Shown one piece after another: positions 53,507-62,247 of a DNA stretch of 64,000 nucleotides (its first letter is position 1; each line of letters begins with the position of its first letter). The notes under the pieces were generated by a model. That model saw only the letters and a program-made list of their open reading frames with translations. It was not told the DNA's origin and ran no database searches. The translations under genes and the position numbers were made by a program. Source of the DNA: Cerina sp048266425 (GTDB lineage Bacteria > Bacteroidota > Bacteroidia > Flavobacteriales > Flavobacteriaceae); the NCBI GenBank assembly GCA_048266425.1, contig JBLWZN010000018.1:15191-79190 (forward strand), written 5' to 3'.

Positions 53507-54721
53507 CTATTCGATCAATTTGGTGTTCACCCGTACGGTAGCATGAAGGGTTCTATGAACCGGACATTTGTCCGCAATTTCCAGAAGCCGATTTTTCTGG
53601 CTTTCATCCAAATCGCCCGTTAGTTTTAATTCCCTTTCAAAAGTATCCAATTTGGCGGTGGGGGATTCGCAATCCTCGCAATCCTCGGAATGGATTTTAG
53701 AATGGGAGGTGTGCACCTCAACATTCGCCAAGGGCCATTTTTTGCGTTTGGCATACATATGGAGCGTCATGGCGGTACATGCCGCAAGTCCGGCCGATAC
53801 CAGTTCGTAAGGGGAGGGACCAAAATCATTGCCGCCTACTTTTATCGGTTCGTCCGCGGTTTGATAGTGGTTTCCCACCTTCATACGGGTGGTAAATCCG
53901 TCGGAAGCACCCAAACTGGCCACCACTTGATGGTGGGTGTCGGGTAATTTCTCGTTTTCAATGTCAATATACCTATTGGCCCATTGGGCAATGACCTGTC
54001 CCACATATCTGGAATCGTTTTGGTCCGTAAGCAGGTGGTCTGCCCCGTCCAGGGAGATAAAACTCTTTGGGTGCCGTCCTGCCTTATAGATCTCTTCCGC
54101 ATTTTTAATGCCCACGAGATTGTCCTGGGGCGAATGCATGATTAAAATTGACTTGTTAAGGGTTTGTAATACCTCGGACAATGGAGTTTTGTCCAGATCG
54201 TCCAAAAACTGCTTTTTAATCGTAAATTCCCTTTCCCCCAATTTTACGATCGCCGCTCCAAGTTGTTCAATGTCCTCCAAACTACCCTTTAAAATCCGTT
54301 TTACGTGTGTTGGATTGGAAGGAGCCGCAATAGTTGCCACAGCTTTTATCGAGGGTATGTTCGGGGCCGCGTACAGCGCTGCCGCCCCGCCCAGGGAATG
54401 GCCTATAAGCAAGGTTGGGGATTTATGGTGTTCTTTTAGGAATTCCGCCGCTGCAACTAGATCTTCTATGTTGCCGGAGAAATTGGACTCGGCAAAGTCG
54501 CCTTCGCTTTCCCCCAATCCTGTGAAATCGAAACGAAGTACCCCAAATCCGTTCGCTGTCAATGCTCTTGAAATATGCTTTATGGCCGAAAGATTCTTGC
54601 CACAGGTAAAGCAATGGGCAAAAAGGGCAAAATTATGCGGATTTCGGTCTGCGGGTAGTTCTAGCCTTCCTACCAAGGTGTCGCCTTCCTTATTCTTAAA
54701 TGTCATTTTTTGGAGATTCAT
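53507..54721 (-). CDS. Alpha/beta hydrolase fused to OsmC-like domain
   Basis: Residues 1-250 form an alpha/beta hydrolase with nucleophile in LLIGHSLGGAAALYA, HCFTCGKNLSAI and the late ADHLLTDQNDS. Residues 260-404 form an OsmC/Ohr-like domain with catalytic Cys in SAGLAACTAMTLHMYA and ADKCPVHRTLHA. The two-domain protein is common in Bacteroidota and proteobacteria; the OsmC half may detoxify hydroperoxides while the hydrolase substrate is unknown. Each domain is complete. Confidence 0.93.
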   Translation of the reverse strand: MNLQKMTFKNKEGDTLVGRLELPADRNPHNFALFAHCFTCGKNLSAIKHISRALTANGFGVLRFDFTGLGESEGDFAESNFSGNIEDLVAAAEFLKEHHKSPTLLIGHSLGGAAALYAAPNIPSIKAVATIAAPSNPTHVKRILKGSLEDIEQLGAAIVKLGEREFTIKKQFLDDLDKTPLSEVLQTLNKSILIMHSPQDNLVGIKNAEEIYKAGRHPKSFISLDGADHLLTDQNDSRYVGQVIAQWANRYIDIENEKLPDTHHQVVASLGASDGFTTRMKVGNHYQTADEPIKVGGNDFGPSPYELVSAGLAACTAMTLHMYAKRKKWPLANVEVHTSHSKIHSEDCEDCESPTAKLDTFERELKLTGDLDESQKNRLLEIADKCPVHRTLHATVRVNTKLIE

Positions 54722-54765
54722 GGTTTCCTAGTGTTTGTCCTGTTAGACGTTAGATCGCGGACTTA

Positions 54766-55338
54766 CTAACCTCTCGACTTTAGGTTTGCCTTACAAAGTC
54801 TGATAATTTCCTGGATCCTCTTTTTTCGGGTCGCTTCCCTTTTGGCCTGGTTTAGCCAATAGAGATAGCTCTTTTGATAGCCTTGGCTAAAATTTAAGTA
54901 GTTCTGGTATGCTAAGGGGTGTAGGTCAAAAGCCTGTTTCAGGTCTTCAGGAATTCTACCTTCCTCCACATCATCAAGTATCGACCAGGAACCATCCTTT
55001 TTGGCTAGTTCAATTTTTTCTATGCCACTGGCGTGCAGGTGTCCCTTCTTGGAAAGCTCCTTTACATAATTTTTGTTGATCTTGCTCCACCCGCTTTTGG
55101 GTTTTCTAGGACAAAAGTATTGTTTGCGCTTACCGTTGCCTAGGCTCCATACCGTACTGTCTATCCAACCATAACAAATGGCGACCTGTACCGCTTCCTC
55201 CCAGCGCATGCTTTCCGCTTCATGTGCTATCGAAAAGAAAATTAGGTGAACCCCTTGCGAGGAGTTGTGATTCGCGTGTAGCCAATTACGCCATTCTTTT
55301 TGGGATTTAAAGTAATATTCTGGCAGTTTTAAGGCCAT
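54766..55338 (-). CDS. YdeI/OmpD-associated family protein
   Basis: The 190-residue product begins at the ATG at 55338 (MALKLPEYYF), 2 bp from the M1 peptidase stop. It has the YdeI pattern: SMRWEEAVQVAICYGWIDSTVWSLGNGKRKQYFCPRKPKSGWSKINK, and a C-terminal helical YdeI/OmpD region (LHPLAYQNYLNFSQGYQKSYLYWLNQAKREATRKKRI). The family is linked to antimicrobial resistance and outer-membrane stress in enteric bacteria but its function is unclear. A longer open frame to 55488 would overlap the peptidase. Confidence 0.87.
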   Translation of the reverse strand: MALKLPEYYFKSQKEWRNWLHANHNSSQGVHLIFFSIAHEAESMRWEEAVQVAICYGWIDSTVWSLGNGKRKQYFCPRKPKSGWSKINKNYVKELSKKGHLHASGIEKIELAKKDGSWSILDDVEEGRIPEDLKQAFDLHPLAYQNYLNFSQGYQKSYLYWLNQAKREATRKKRIQEIIRLCKANLKSRG

Positions 55339-55339
55339 T

Positions 55340-56965
55340 TTAAACTTGCTTGTTGTCGATATAAAAGTTTCGATCAACCTTAAAATCTGACGGCTTACCT
55401 TTAAATGATTCCGTTTTCCATTCGGATGTTGGGAATATCCAAATTTCCTTTCCATCCATAAAGACCTTAATTGGCATATCGAAACCATCTATGACATCGG
55501 TATACCGAAACTTAATGATATCGTTATCAATATGATATTCCAAAAGAGGTATTTTTGTATTTCTCAAATACTGGTCAAAGAATGCCGTCAGGTCCTTGCC
55601 CGATTGTTTGGCTATGTAGTCCTCAATTTGCTTGGAAGTTACCGTTTGATGGTAAAAATCCTTATTAAGGCCCCTAAGTATCTGTCGCCATTTTTCGTCA
55701 TCCTCAATGAGCTGACGCAAGGTGTGGAGCATATTGGCCCCTTTATAGTACATATCTCTGGATCCTTCCATATTTACGTTGTAGGGACCAATGATCGGCT
55801 CGTCGTTTTGAATGTTCTTGCGGGTACCGATCACATAATCGGCCGAGGCTTCCTTGCCATAATAATAATCCAAATAAAGGTTTTCGGAATAGGCGGTGAA
55901 CCCCTCATGTACCCACATATCCGCAATATCGCGGTTTGTAATATTGTTGGCAAACCACTCATGTCCGGACTCGTGAATGATAATAAAATCGAATTTAAGT
56001 CCCCATCCGGTCCCTGAAAGGTCCTTGCCCAGATACCCGTTCTGAAAATGATTGCCGTAGGTAACAGAACTTTGGTGCTCCATCCCCAGATAAGGCACTT
56101 CCACCAGTTTATAGCCATCCTCGTAAAAGGGGTAGGGGCCAAACCAATGTTCAAAGGCCTTCATCATTTTTGGGGCCTCTTGGAATTGTTTTTTTGCCTT
56201 TTCCAAATTATCCCGGAGCACATAATAGTCCATCGTAAGCGGGCCTTTTTCCCCAGGATATACTTCCCCAAAATGCACATAATCCCCTATGTTGATATTG
56301 ACCCCATAATTATTGATGGGATTCTCTACATACCAGTGATAGGTATCGGTAGTTTTATTTTTGTCCACTTTTCGAAGTCTACCGTTGGAAACGTCCATCA
56401 AACCCTTGGGAACCTCAACGTTGATGGCCATACTATCTACCTCATCGTACATGTGGTCCTTGCAGGGCCACCAAACACTCGCGCCCAGTCCTTGACAGGA
56501 GGTGGCGATAAAATCCTTGCCGTTGTCGTCCTTGGCCCAGGAAAAACCGCCATCCCAAGGCGCCCGGATCGCCACTTTGGGCTCGCCGGAATAGTACACA
56601 GTGATTTCATTGATATCCCCCTTTTTTTGCGGTTTTTGAAGGGTAACAAAATGGGCGTTGATATCCGATTGAAATTCCAAGGTTTTTCCGTCCTGTGTTA
56701 TTTTTTCAATTTTTAAGGGCGGTTGCAAATCTACCTGTAGTACTTGTTTTTCATCCAAAACTTTATAGCGGATGATATTCTTGCCCGTAATGGATTTGGT
56801 CGTTGGATCTACCTTTACGGTAAGGTCGTAAAAATTAAGGTCCCACCAAATCCGTTCAGGGGTGATACTGCCGCGAAGGGTATCTTGATGGGTAAAATTT
56901 TGGCCAAAGGAGAAGGAACAAACCCATATCGCCAGTGCAGTTAAGTTGATTTTTTGAATGATCAT
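55340..56965 (-). CDS. M1-family zinc metallopeptidase
   Basis: The 541-residue protein has a signal peptide (LTALAIWVCSFSFGQ) and the M1 aminopeptidase domain: exopeptidase motif YLGMEHQSSV, zinc site HESGHEWFANNITNRDIADMWVHEGF (HExxH-x18-E) and YLDYYYGKEASADY. It would trim exported peptides. It is shorter than PepN (about 870) but typical of Bacteroidota secreted M1 peptidases lacking the C-terminal helical domain. The YdeI-like gene follows directly. Confidence 0.94.
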   Translation of the reverse strand: MIIQKINLTALAIWVCSFSFGQNFTHQDTLRGSITPERIWWDLNFYDLTVKVDPTTKSITGKNIIRYKVLDEKQVLQVDLQPPLKIEKITQDGKTLEFQSDINAHFVTLQKPQKKGDINEITVYYSGEPKVAIRAPWDGGFSWAKDDNGKDFIATSCQGLGASVWWPCKDHMYDEVDSMAINVEVPKGLMDVSNGRLRKVDKNKTTDTYHWYVENPINNYGVNINIGDYVHFGEVYPGEKGPLTMDYYVLRDNLEKAKKQFQEAPKMMKAFEHWFGPYPFYEDGYKLVEVPYLGMEHQSSVTYGNHFQNGYLGKDLSGTGWGLKFDFIIIHESGHEWFANNITNRDIADMWVHEGFTAYSENLYLDYYYGKEASADYVIGTRKNIQNDEPIIGPYNVNMEGSRDMYYKGANMLHTLRQLIEDDEKWRQILRGLNKDFYHQTVTSKQIEDYIAKQSGKDLTAFFDQYLRNTKIPLLEYHIDNDIIKFRYTDVIDGFDMPIKVFMDGKEIWIFPTSEWKTESFKGKPSDFKVDRNFYIDNKQV

Positions 56966-57050
56966 ATTTTTAGTGTTGAGTTCGGAATTTTATGACCGTC
57001 CCCTTCCTATTATAGGGAAGTCCTGAAATATAGTTTCAAATTTGGGAATC

Positions 57051-59264
57051 TTATTTTAGGGATGCAAACATTTCCAAAAGTTCCCTCACTTTTTGGGTGT
57101 TATCCAAGTAATATTTGGCGTGTGTCTTCTGCAACCCTACTTTTACGGTCACGGAACTTTCAGGTAGCTCTTGAAACATAAACTCGTCCGTCCAATCATC
57201 GCCAATGGCAAAGACAAAATCATACTCGTCTTCGGCCAGCATCCGCATGGCGGCGCGGCCCTTGTTTACCCCACTGCTCTTTATTTCCAGCACTTTATTT
57301 CCCGAGAGTACCGTGAGATCGTCATTGGCGATCAAACTTGTGAGAACGGTGGTAAGTTCCGAAGCCCGTTTATTCCCAAAATCAGGGTCCGTATTTCTGT
57401 AGTGCCAGGCCAAGGAATAGTTTTTTTCCTCAATAAAGGTCCCCGGACTTCTGTCTACGAAGGATTCCAGTACAGGGCGAATCTTTTCCATCCAGTCGTT
57501 CTTTACCTTTTCCAATAATTTGAATTCCTCCCCATCCTTGGAAATCCAGACCCCGTGCTCTACGATCATATTGTATTTTTTGTGGAGGAACCATCTGGTA
57601 AAAGTATCCTTATCCCTTCCACTTATTAAAAATAGTTCGGTATTTTCCTGGTTGCCGATGGCATCCAGCAATTTATAGAGCTTCTCGTCGGGCATTGCTT
57701 TCTGGGGGTCGTTATGGAAGCCGGCAAGCGTACCGTCATAATCAAGAAAGAGCAAGCGCTTTTTGGCATTCCTATATTGGTCCACTACCATATTTTGTAC
57801 GCTGGCCGTTAGCTTTCGGCTGACCCTGGTATGGGTTTTAACCTTTTGATCGCGTAGGGATTTCATAAAGTCGTTGGCCCATTTTTCCACGTTATAGCGT
57901 TCCAAGCGTTTTTGCAGAAATCCATTTCGGGACTTTTGTTCCTCAATTGGCATGTTGATCGCCTCGTAAAGTGCGTCTGCGATCTGTTCAAAATTATTGG
58001 GGTTTATGAGCAGTGATTCGTTCATCTCATTGGCTGAACCCGCCATTTCACTTAGGATAAGTACGCCGGTCCTATCGGTCCTGGTGGCAATATATTCTTT
58101 GGCCACAAGGTTCATTCCATCCCGGATAGGTGTTAACAGGGCAATATCCGAAGAGGTATAAAGGTCTATAAGATTGTCGAACGGCATCGACCTATAAAAA
58201 TACCAAATGGGCGTCCAGCTTACGGTAGATAGCTCGCCATTGATCCTACCTACCAGTTCGTCTACCTCCTTTTTCAAAAGTTGGTATTGGGGCACGTTGG
58301 AACGCGAGGGTACGGCCAAAATAATCAATCGTACTTTTTCCTTGTACTGCGGATATTTGTTCAGGAAATATTCAAAGGCATTCAATCGTTTGGCGATGCC
58401 CTTGGTGTAATCCAGCCTGTCTATTGAGAGAATAAATTTGGCGTCGGGAGCTGATTCTTTATGTGCGTTGAGCCTTTGTTGTAGCTCTGACTGCTGTTTT
58501 TCCTTCTTTTCGTCGTGTTCTTTGGCCGCATCGCTGAATTTTTTGTAATCGATGCCCATCGGGAAAGAATCTACTTTTATGACCCTGTCGTCCAATAAAA
58601 CCTCGTTAAAACTAACTTCCAATCCCAACAACCGGCGTACCGAACTCAAAAAATGACGCTCATAATTATAGGTGTGAAAACCGATAAGGTCCGACCCCAA
58701 AAGACCTTCCAGAAGTTTTTCACGCCAAGGAAGCGTCCTGAAAATTTCAAAGGAAGGAAAAGGGATATGGAGGAAGAAACCTATGGAAACATTGGGGCGT
58801 TGCTGCCGTACCATTTGAGGTACCAACATCAATTGGTAATCGTGGACCCAAATGGTATCATCATTACCGGATTTCTCTAAAATGGCGTCTGCAAATTTTT
58901 GATTCACGGCCACATAGGTGTTCCAACTGTCTAGTTCGAACTCCGTATACTCCATAAAATAATGGAAAAGGGGCCATATGGTACGATTGCTGAATCCATA
59001 ATAAAATCCGTCGACATCGGACTCGGTGAGGTTCACTTTGGAGGACCCATGCTCTTTTAAGGCTTTATCAATTTTGGGAGCCAATCCTTCCGGAATTTCT
59101 TCGTCCGTTAATCCGCTCCACCCGATCCAAAGGCTGTCACCTCCGGAATGGACGGATTTCATTCCGGTAGCCAATCCGCCCACACTCGGTATCGCCGTTA
59201 TAGTATCGCCATCAATTTGTAGCTGTACGGGTAATCTATTGGATATTATGATGGTTTTGCCCAT
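57051..59264 (-). CDS. Fused trehalose-6-phosphate synthase/phosphatase
   Basis: Residues 1-460 form a GT20 OtsA domain (GLATGMKSVHSGGDSLWIGW, VWVHDYQLMLVPQMVRQQ, ILSIDRLDYTKGIAKRLNAF, PIRDGMNLVAKEYIA), and residues 500-737 an OtsB phosphatase with HAD motif LFLDYDGTLAGF, EHGVWISKDGEEF and AIGDDWTDEFMFQEL. One polypeptide makes trehalose from UDP-glucose and glucose-6-phosphate. It diverges from a GH15 enzyme, which could act on trehalose or other alpha-glucosides. Confidence 0.96.
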   Translation of the reverse strand: MGKTIIISNRLPVQLQIDGDTITAIPSVGGLATGMKSVHSGGDSLWIGWSGLTDEEIPEGLAPKIDKALKEHGSSKVNLTESDVDGFYYGFSNRTIWPLFHYFMEYTEFELDSWNTYVAVNQKFADAILEKSGNDDTIWVHDYQLMLVPQMVRQQRPNVSIGFFLHIPFPSFEIFRTLPWREKLLEGLLGSDLIGFHTYNYERHFLSSVRRLLGLEVSFNEVLLDDRVIKVDSFPMGIDYKKFSDAAKEHDEKKEKQQSELQQRLNAHKESAPDAKFILSIDRLDYTKGIAKRLNAFEYFLNKYPQYKEKVRLIILAVPSRSNVPQYQLLKKEVDELVGRINGELSTVSWTPIWYFYRSMPFDNLIDLYTSSDIALLTPIRDGMNLVAKEYIATRTDRTGVLILSEMAGSANEMNESLLINPNNFEQIADALYEAINMPIEEQKSRNGFLQKRLERYNVEKWANDFMKSLRDQKVKTHTRVSRKLTASVQNMVVDQYRNAKKRLLFLDYDGTLAGFHNDPQKAMPDEKLYKLLDAIGNQENTELFLISGRDKDTFTRWFLHKKYNMIVEHGVWISKDGEEFKLLEKVKNDWMEKIRPVLESFVDRSPGTFIEEKNYSLAWHYRNTDPDFGNKRASELTTVLTSLIANDDLTVLSGNKVLEIKSSGVNKGRAAMRMLAEDEYDFVFAIGDDWTDEFMFQELPESSVTVKVGLQKTHAKYYLDNTQKVRELLEMFASLK

Positions 59265-59612
59265 AATTAGGTTTTTTTTATAGTAGTTCGAATGAAATTT
59301 TCCTAAATTTCGACAAATTCGATTGTAAAAACAATTGAACTCGTTTAAACTTTATGGATTTATAGTAAAAAAAACCCTTTTGCTCCCGGATTGAAATGAA
59401 TGGAACGCGCACATTGAACTACCACGAGGCAAAGCCCCGTCCGAATGGTACGGGCGGACATCGAGGTATTAGAATCAAGACTGCTGCGCTGCAAGAGTCA
59501 GGAAACTAGACCTTGGTTCTAGCCTCTTGGTTCTTTGCACATCGTGATTATCCAGACGCAACACCCTTGGGGGAGCCTGGGAAATATTGATTAAAATAAC
59601 TTAAAAGAATAT
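59265..59612. repeat. Divergent gap with repeat fragments
   Basis: 348 bp between otsAB and the GH15 gene. It contains repeat words shared with other gaps: GAATCAAGACTGCTGCGCTGCAAGAGTCAGGAAACTAG (59471 on), CCTCTTGGTTCTTTGCAC (59523 on) and CAGACGCAACAC (59553 on). No gene is visible and promoters were not located. Confidence 0.5.
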
Positions 59613-61427
59613 ATGGACAATTTGGATTACGGAATTATTGGAAATTGTAGGAGTGCCGCATTGATCTCCAAAACCGGCTCAATTGACTGGTGCTGTCTGC
59701 CCGAATTTGACTCGGCTTCTATTTTTGCTAAAATTTTGGATGAAGAAATAGGGGGGAGTTTTGATATTTTGGTATCCGATGATTATAATATTTCCCAGGC
59801 CTATGACCCAAACACCTGTATCTTGATTACTACCTTCTCCGAAGGCAGCAATTGTTTTGAACTTCATGATTTTATGCCGCGGTATCACAAGCACAACGGT
59901 GATTACCACAGTCCGCCCGAAATAATACGTTATATAAAATACATTTCTGGAACTCCAAAATTGAAGGTGCTTTACCAACCCAAACTCGAATATGCCTTAG
60001 GAGAGACCGAGACGTATATCAAACGGAATTTTATAGCGAGCCTTACCCATAAGGTAAAATTCGATACGGTTTTTCTATATACTTCCTTCGATAAGAAGAA
60101 AGTTTTGGATAGTGAGGAGATAACCCTCAACGATGACGGATTTTTGCTTTTGGCGTACAACGAGAAAATATTTGCTCCAACTATAGAGAATATGTATTTG
60201 GAATTGGAACGCACCAAGGTGTATTGGCTCAACTGGTCCCATAAAACAACAAAGTACAAGGATTTCAATACAGAGATCAATAGGAGCGCCCTTACCCTTA
60301 AGCTATTGAGCTATGATCGAACCGGGGCGGTTCTGGCAGCGGTTACAACCTCCCTGCCCGAGACTCTTGGGGAGGTACGCAATTGGGATTATCGCTTTTG
60401 CTGGATAAGGGATGCATCCATGGTCATAAAGGTCGTATCCGAACTTGGCCATGAGAATATTGCTAGGCGTTTTTTAAAGTTTATTGTTGATTTGATACCG
60501 GACAAGGACGAAAAATTGCAGATCATGTACGGGATCAACAAGGAAAAGAACTTAACGGAGGAAACTTTGGACCATTTAAGTGGATATATGGGATCCAAGC
60601 CGGTCAGATTAGGGAATGCGGCATATAAGCAGAGACAGCACGATATTTATGGTATTTTGATGGATGTGATCCATCAGCAATTGGTGAAATTTAGTACCGA
60701 CATAGAAAATGTGGAGGAATTATGGACCATAACCAAGGGCATAGTTTGGATCGTGGGCAACCACTGGAGGTCGCCGGACAAGGGCATCTGGGAATTCCGC
60801 ACGGAGGACCGCCACTTTACCTTCTCCAAAGTTCTCTGCTGGACCGCAATTGACAGGGCGTTAAAGATTGCTGAAATATTGGATAAAAGGCACAAAATTG
60901 ATAAATGGAAATCGTTGGAGCAGGAGATAAGGGAAGATATCCACCAATTTGCGTGGAACGAAGAAAAACAGTCCTATACCCAGTCCTATGGATCTAAACA
61001 TTTGGATGCATCTGTTCTGCTTATGGAGCCCTATGGTTTCATCGAGGCCAACGATCCCAAATATATAAGTACGGTTAAGGCAATAGAGAAAGAGCTGAGC
61101 CATGACGGTTTAATGTACCGATACAAGAACGAGGACGATTTTGGCTTGCCATCCTCTTCGTTCACGGTATGTACTTTTTGGTTTATCAATAGTCTCTTTA
61201 AGATCGGGGAAGAAAAGAAAGCACTGGAGCACTTTAAAAAATTGCTTTCTTACAGCAACCATTTAGGTCTATTTAGTGAGGATATCGATTTTAAGACCAA
61301 ACGACTGTTGGGCAATTTTCCACAAGCCTATTCCCATTTGGCGCTGATAGAATGTGCCGTTAATTTTTCAATCAGGGGTAAGGACGAAGCTATTTTGGAA
61401 TCTATTGGCTATACGATTCAGAAATAA
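59613..61427 (+). CDS. Glycoside hydrolase family 15 protein (glucoamylase/trehalase-like)
   Basis: The 604-residue protein has the GH15 layout: N-terminal beta domain (MDNLDYGIIGNCRSAALISKTGSIDWCCLPEFDSASIF), an alpha/alpha barrel from about residue 230 (NWDYRFCWIRDASMVIKV), and the general-acid Glu in GIWEFRTEDRHFTFSKVLCW. At the expected base position, NEDDFGLPSSSFTVCTFW, the usual Glu (as in PETAF/EGAF) is Ser, so activity may be altered. Divergent from the trehalose synthase gene; the substrate may be trehalose, which is inference. Confidence 0.92.
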   Translation: MDNLDYGIIGNCRSAALISKTGSIDWCCLPEFDSASIFAKILDEEIGGSFDILVSDDYNISQAYDPNTCILITTFSEGSNCFELHDFMPRYHKHNGDYHSPPEIIRYIKYISGTPKLKVLYQPKLEYALGETETYIKRNFIASLTHKVKFDTVFLYTSFDKKKVLDSEEITLNDDGFLLLAYNEKIFAPTIENMYLELERTKVYWLNWSHKTTKYKDFNTEINRSALTLKLLSYDRTGAVLAAVTTSLPETLGEVRNWDYRFCWIRDASMVIKVVSELGHENIARRFLKFIVDLIPDKDEKLQIMYGINKEKNLTEETLDHLSGYMGSKPVRLGNAAYKQRQHDIYGILMDVIHQQLVKFSTDIENVEELWTITKGIVWIVGNHWRSPDKGIWEFRTEDRHFTFSKVLCWTAIDRALKIAEILDKRHKIDKWKSLEQEIREDIHQFAWNEEKQSYTQSYGSKHLDASVLLMEPYGFIEANDPKYISTVKAIEKELSHDGLMYRYKNEDDFGLPSSSFTVCTFWFINSLFKIGEEKKALEHFKKLLSYSNHLGLFSEDIDFKTKRLLGNFPQAYSHLALIECAVNFSIRGKDEAILESIGYTIQK

Positions 61428-61546
61428 TCGCATGGGCCCCGTTCTTAAGAATTGGAAGCATGGTGGGTCCGATATTTGAAACCTGGCAGTAAGGGTAGGG
61501 CGATACGCGTATTGCGAAATGCGTTTAGGGTTGGACATCTGTCCAA

Positions 61547-62077
61547 CTAGTCTATCTTTAGCCGCATGGCGGTAGCTTTATCCCCAACGATCTCAACGAT
61601 ATAGAGACTGCCATTGTCGGCATCGTCCATGCTAGCATATTTATTGTCCCCGATCATTTTGTTTACAAAGTCGGGCGTCGTATCGCTGTGGCCAACAACC
61701 AAGACCATCTTACCAAGGTTATCGGCCTTAAACTGATCGATGTTTAGGCTGGACATGTCGTAATTCTGAATGTCGATATCCTTTTTCACGGAGGTAGGTG
61801 CGGCCGTCATCATGGTCCTTTCAAAATCGGTAGAGTAGATCGCATCCAAGGGAATGGGGTCTAGCACCTCGGCCCATCGCATGGCCCTGCCCAAGCCGTC
61901 CTGGTTCAACTCTGGATCTACATCGTTGGGGTCCGATCGATCTTTCTCGGCATGGCGAATAAAATAGAAGGTAGAAACGATATCGTTCAAATTGCTTTGG
62001 GGCATTTTAACGTCTTTTTTACAGCCTCCAAAAATTAGAAGCATAAGGAGGGCCGATAAAATTTTGAGGTTTCGCAT
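61547..62077 (-). CDS. SixA/PGAM-like histidine phosphatase lipoprotein
   Basis: The 176-residue protein has a lipoprotein signal (ILSALLMLLIFGGC) and a histidine-phosphatase core: phosphorylated His in FYFIRHAEKDRSD, Arg in DFERTMMTA and the second His in VLVVGHSDTTPDF. SixA-like phosphatases remove phosphate from phosphohistidine or small phosphates; here it would work outside the inner membrane. Monocistronic between the GH15 and PorP/SprF genes. Confidence 0.9.
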   Translation of the reverse strand: MRNLKILSALLMLLIFGGCKKDVKMPQSNLNDIVSTFYFIRHAEKDRSDPNDVDPELNQDGLGRAMRWAEVLDPIPLDAIYSTDFERTMMTAAPTSVKKDIDIQNYDMSSLNIDQFKADNLGKMVLVVGHSDTTPDFVNKMIGDNKYASMDDADNGSLYIVEIVGDKATAMRLKID

Positions 62078-62247
62078 AATTGTGGTTTTTCTATATAGAC
62101 CAATTAAATTTTTTGGATGGAAGGGAAAATTTGTAATTTTTTGCCTATTTGAAAAAGTTTAATTGGGTTACAAGGAAACTTCTCTTTTATCTAACTAAAT
62201 TTCGTCGAAAATAGTATGTAATACCTTGTTTTTTTGTTTTTTTGTAT

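Noticed and set aside
54108..54731. 207-codon open frame antisense to the hydrolase-OsmC gene
   Set aside because: Mirror frame of a conserved two-domain protein; no start context or motif.
56048..56716. 222-codon open frame antisense to the M1 peptidase
   Set aside because: Mirror of a conserved peptidase; no motif.
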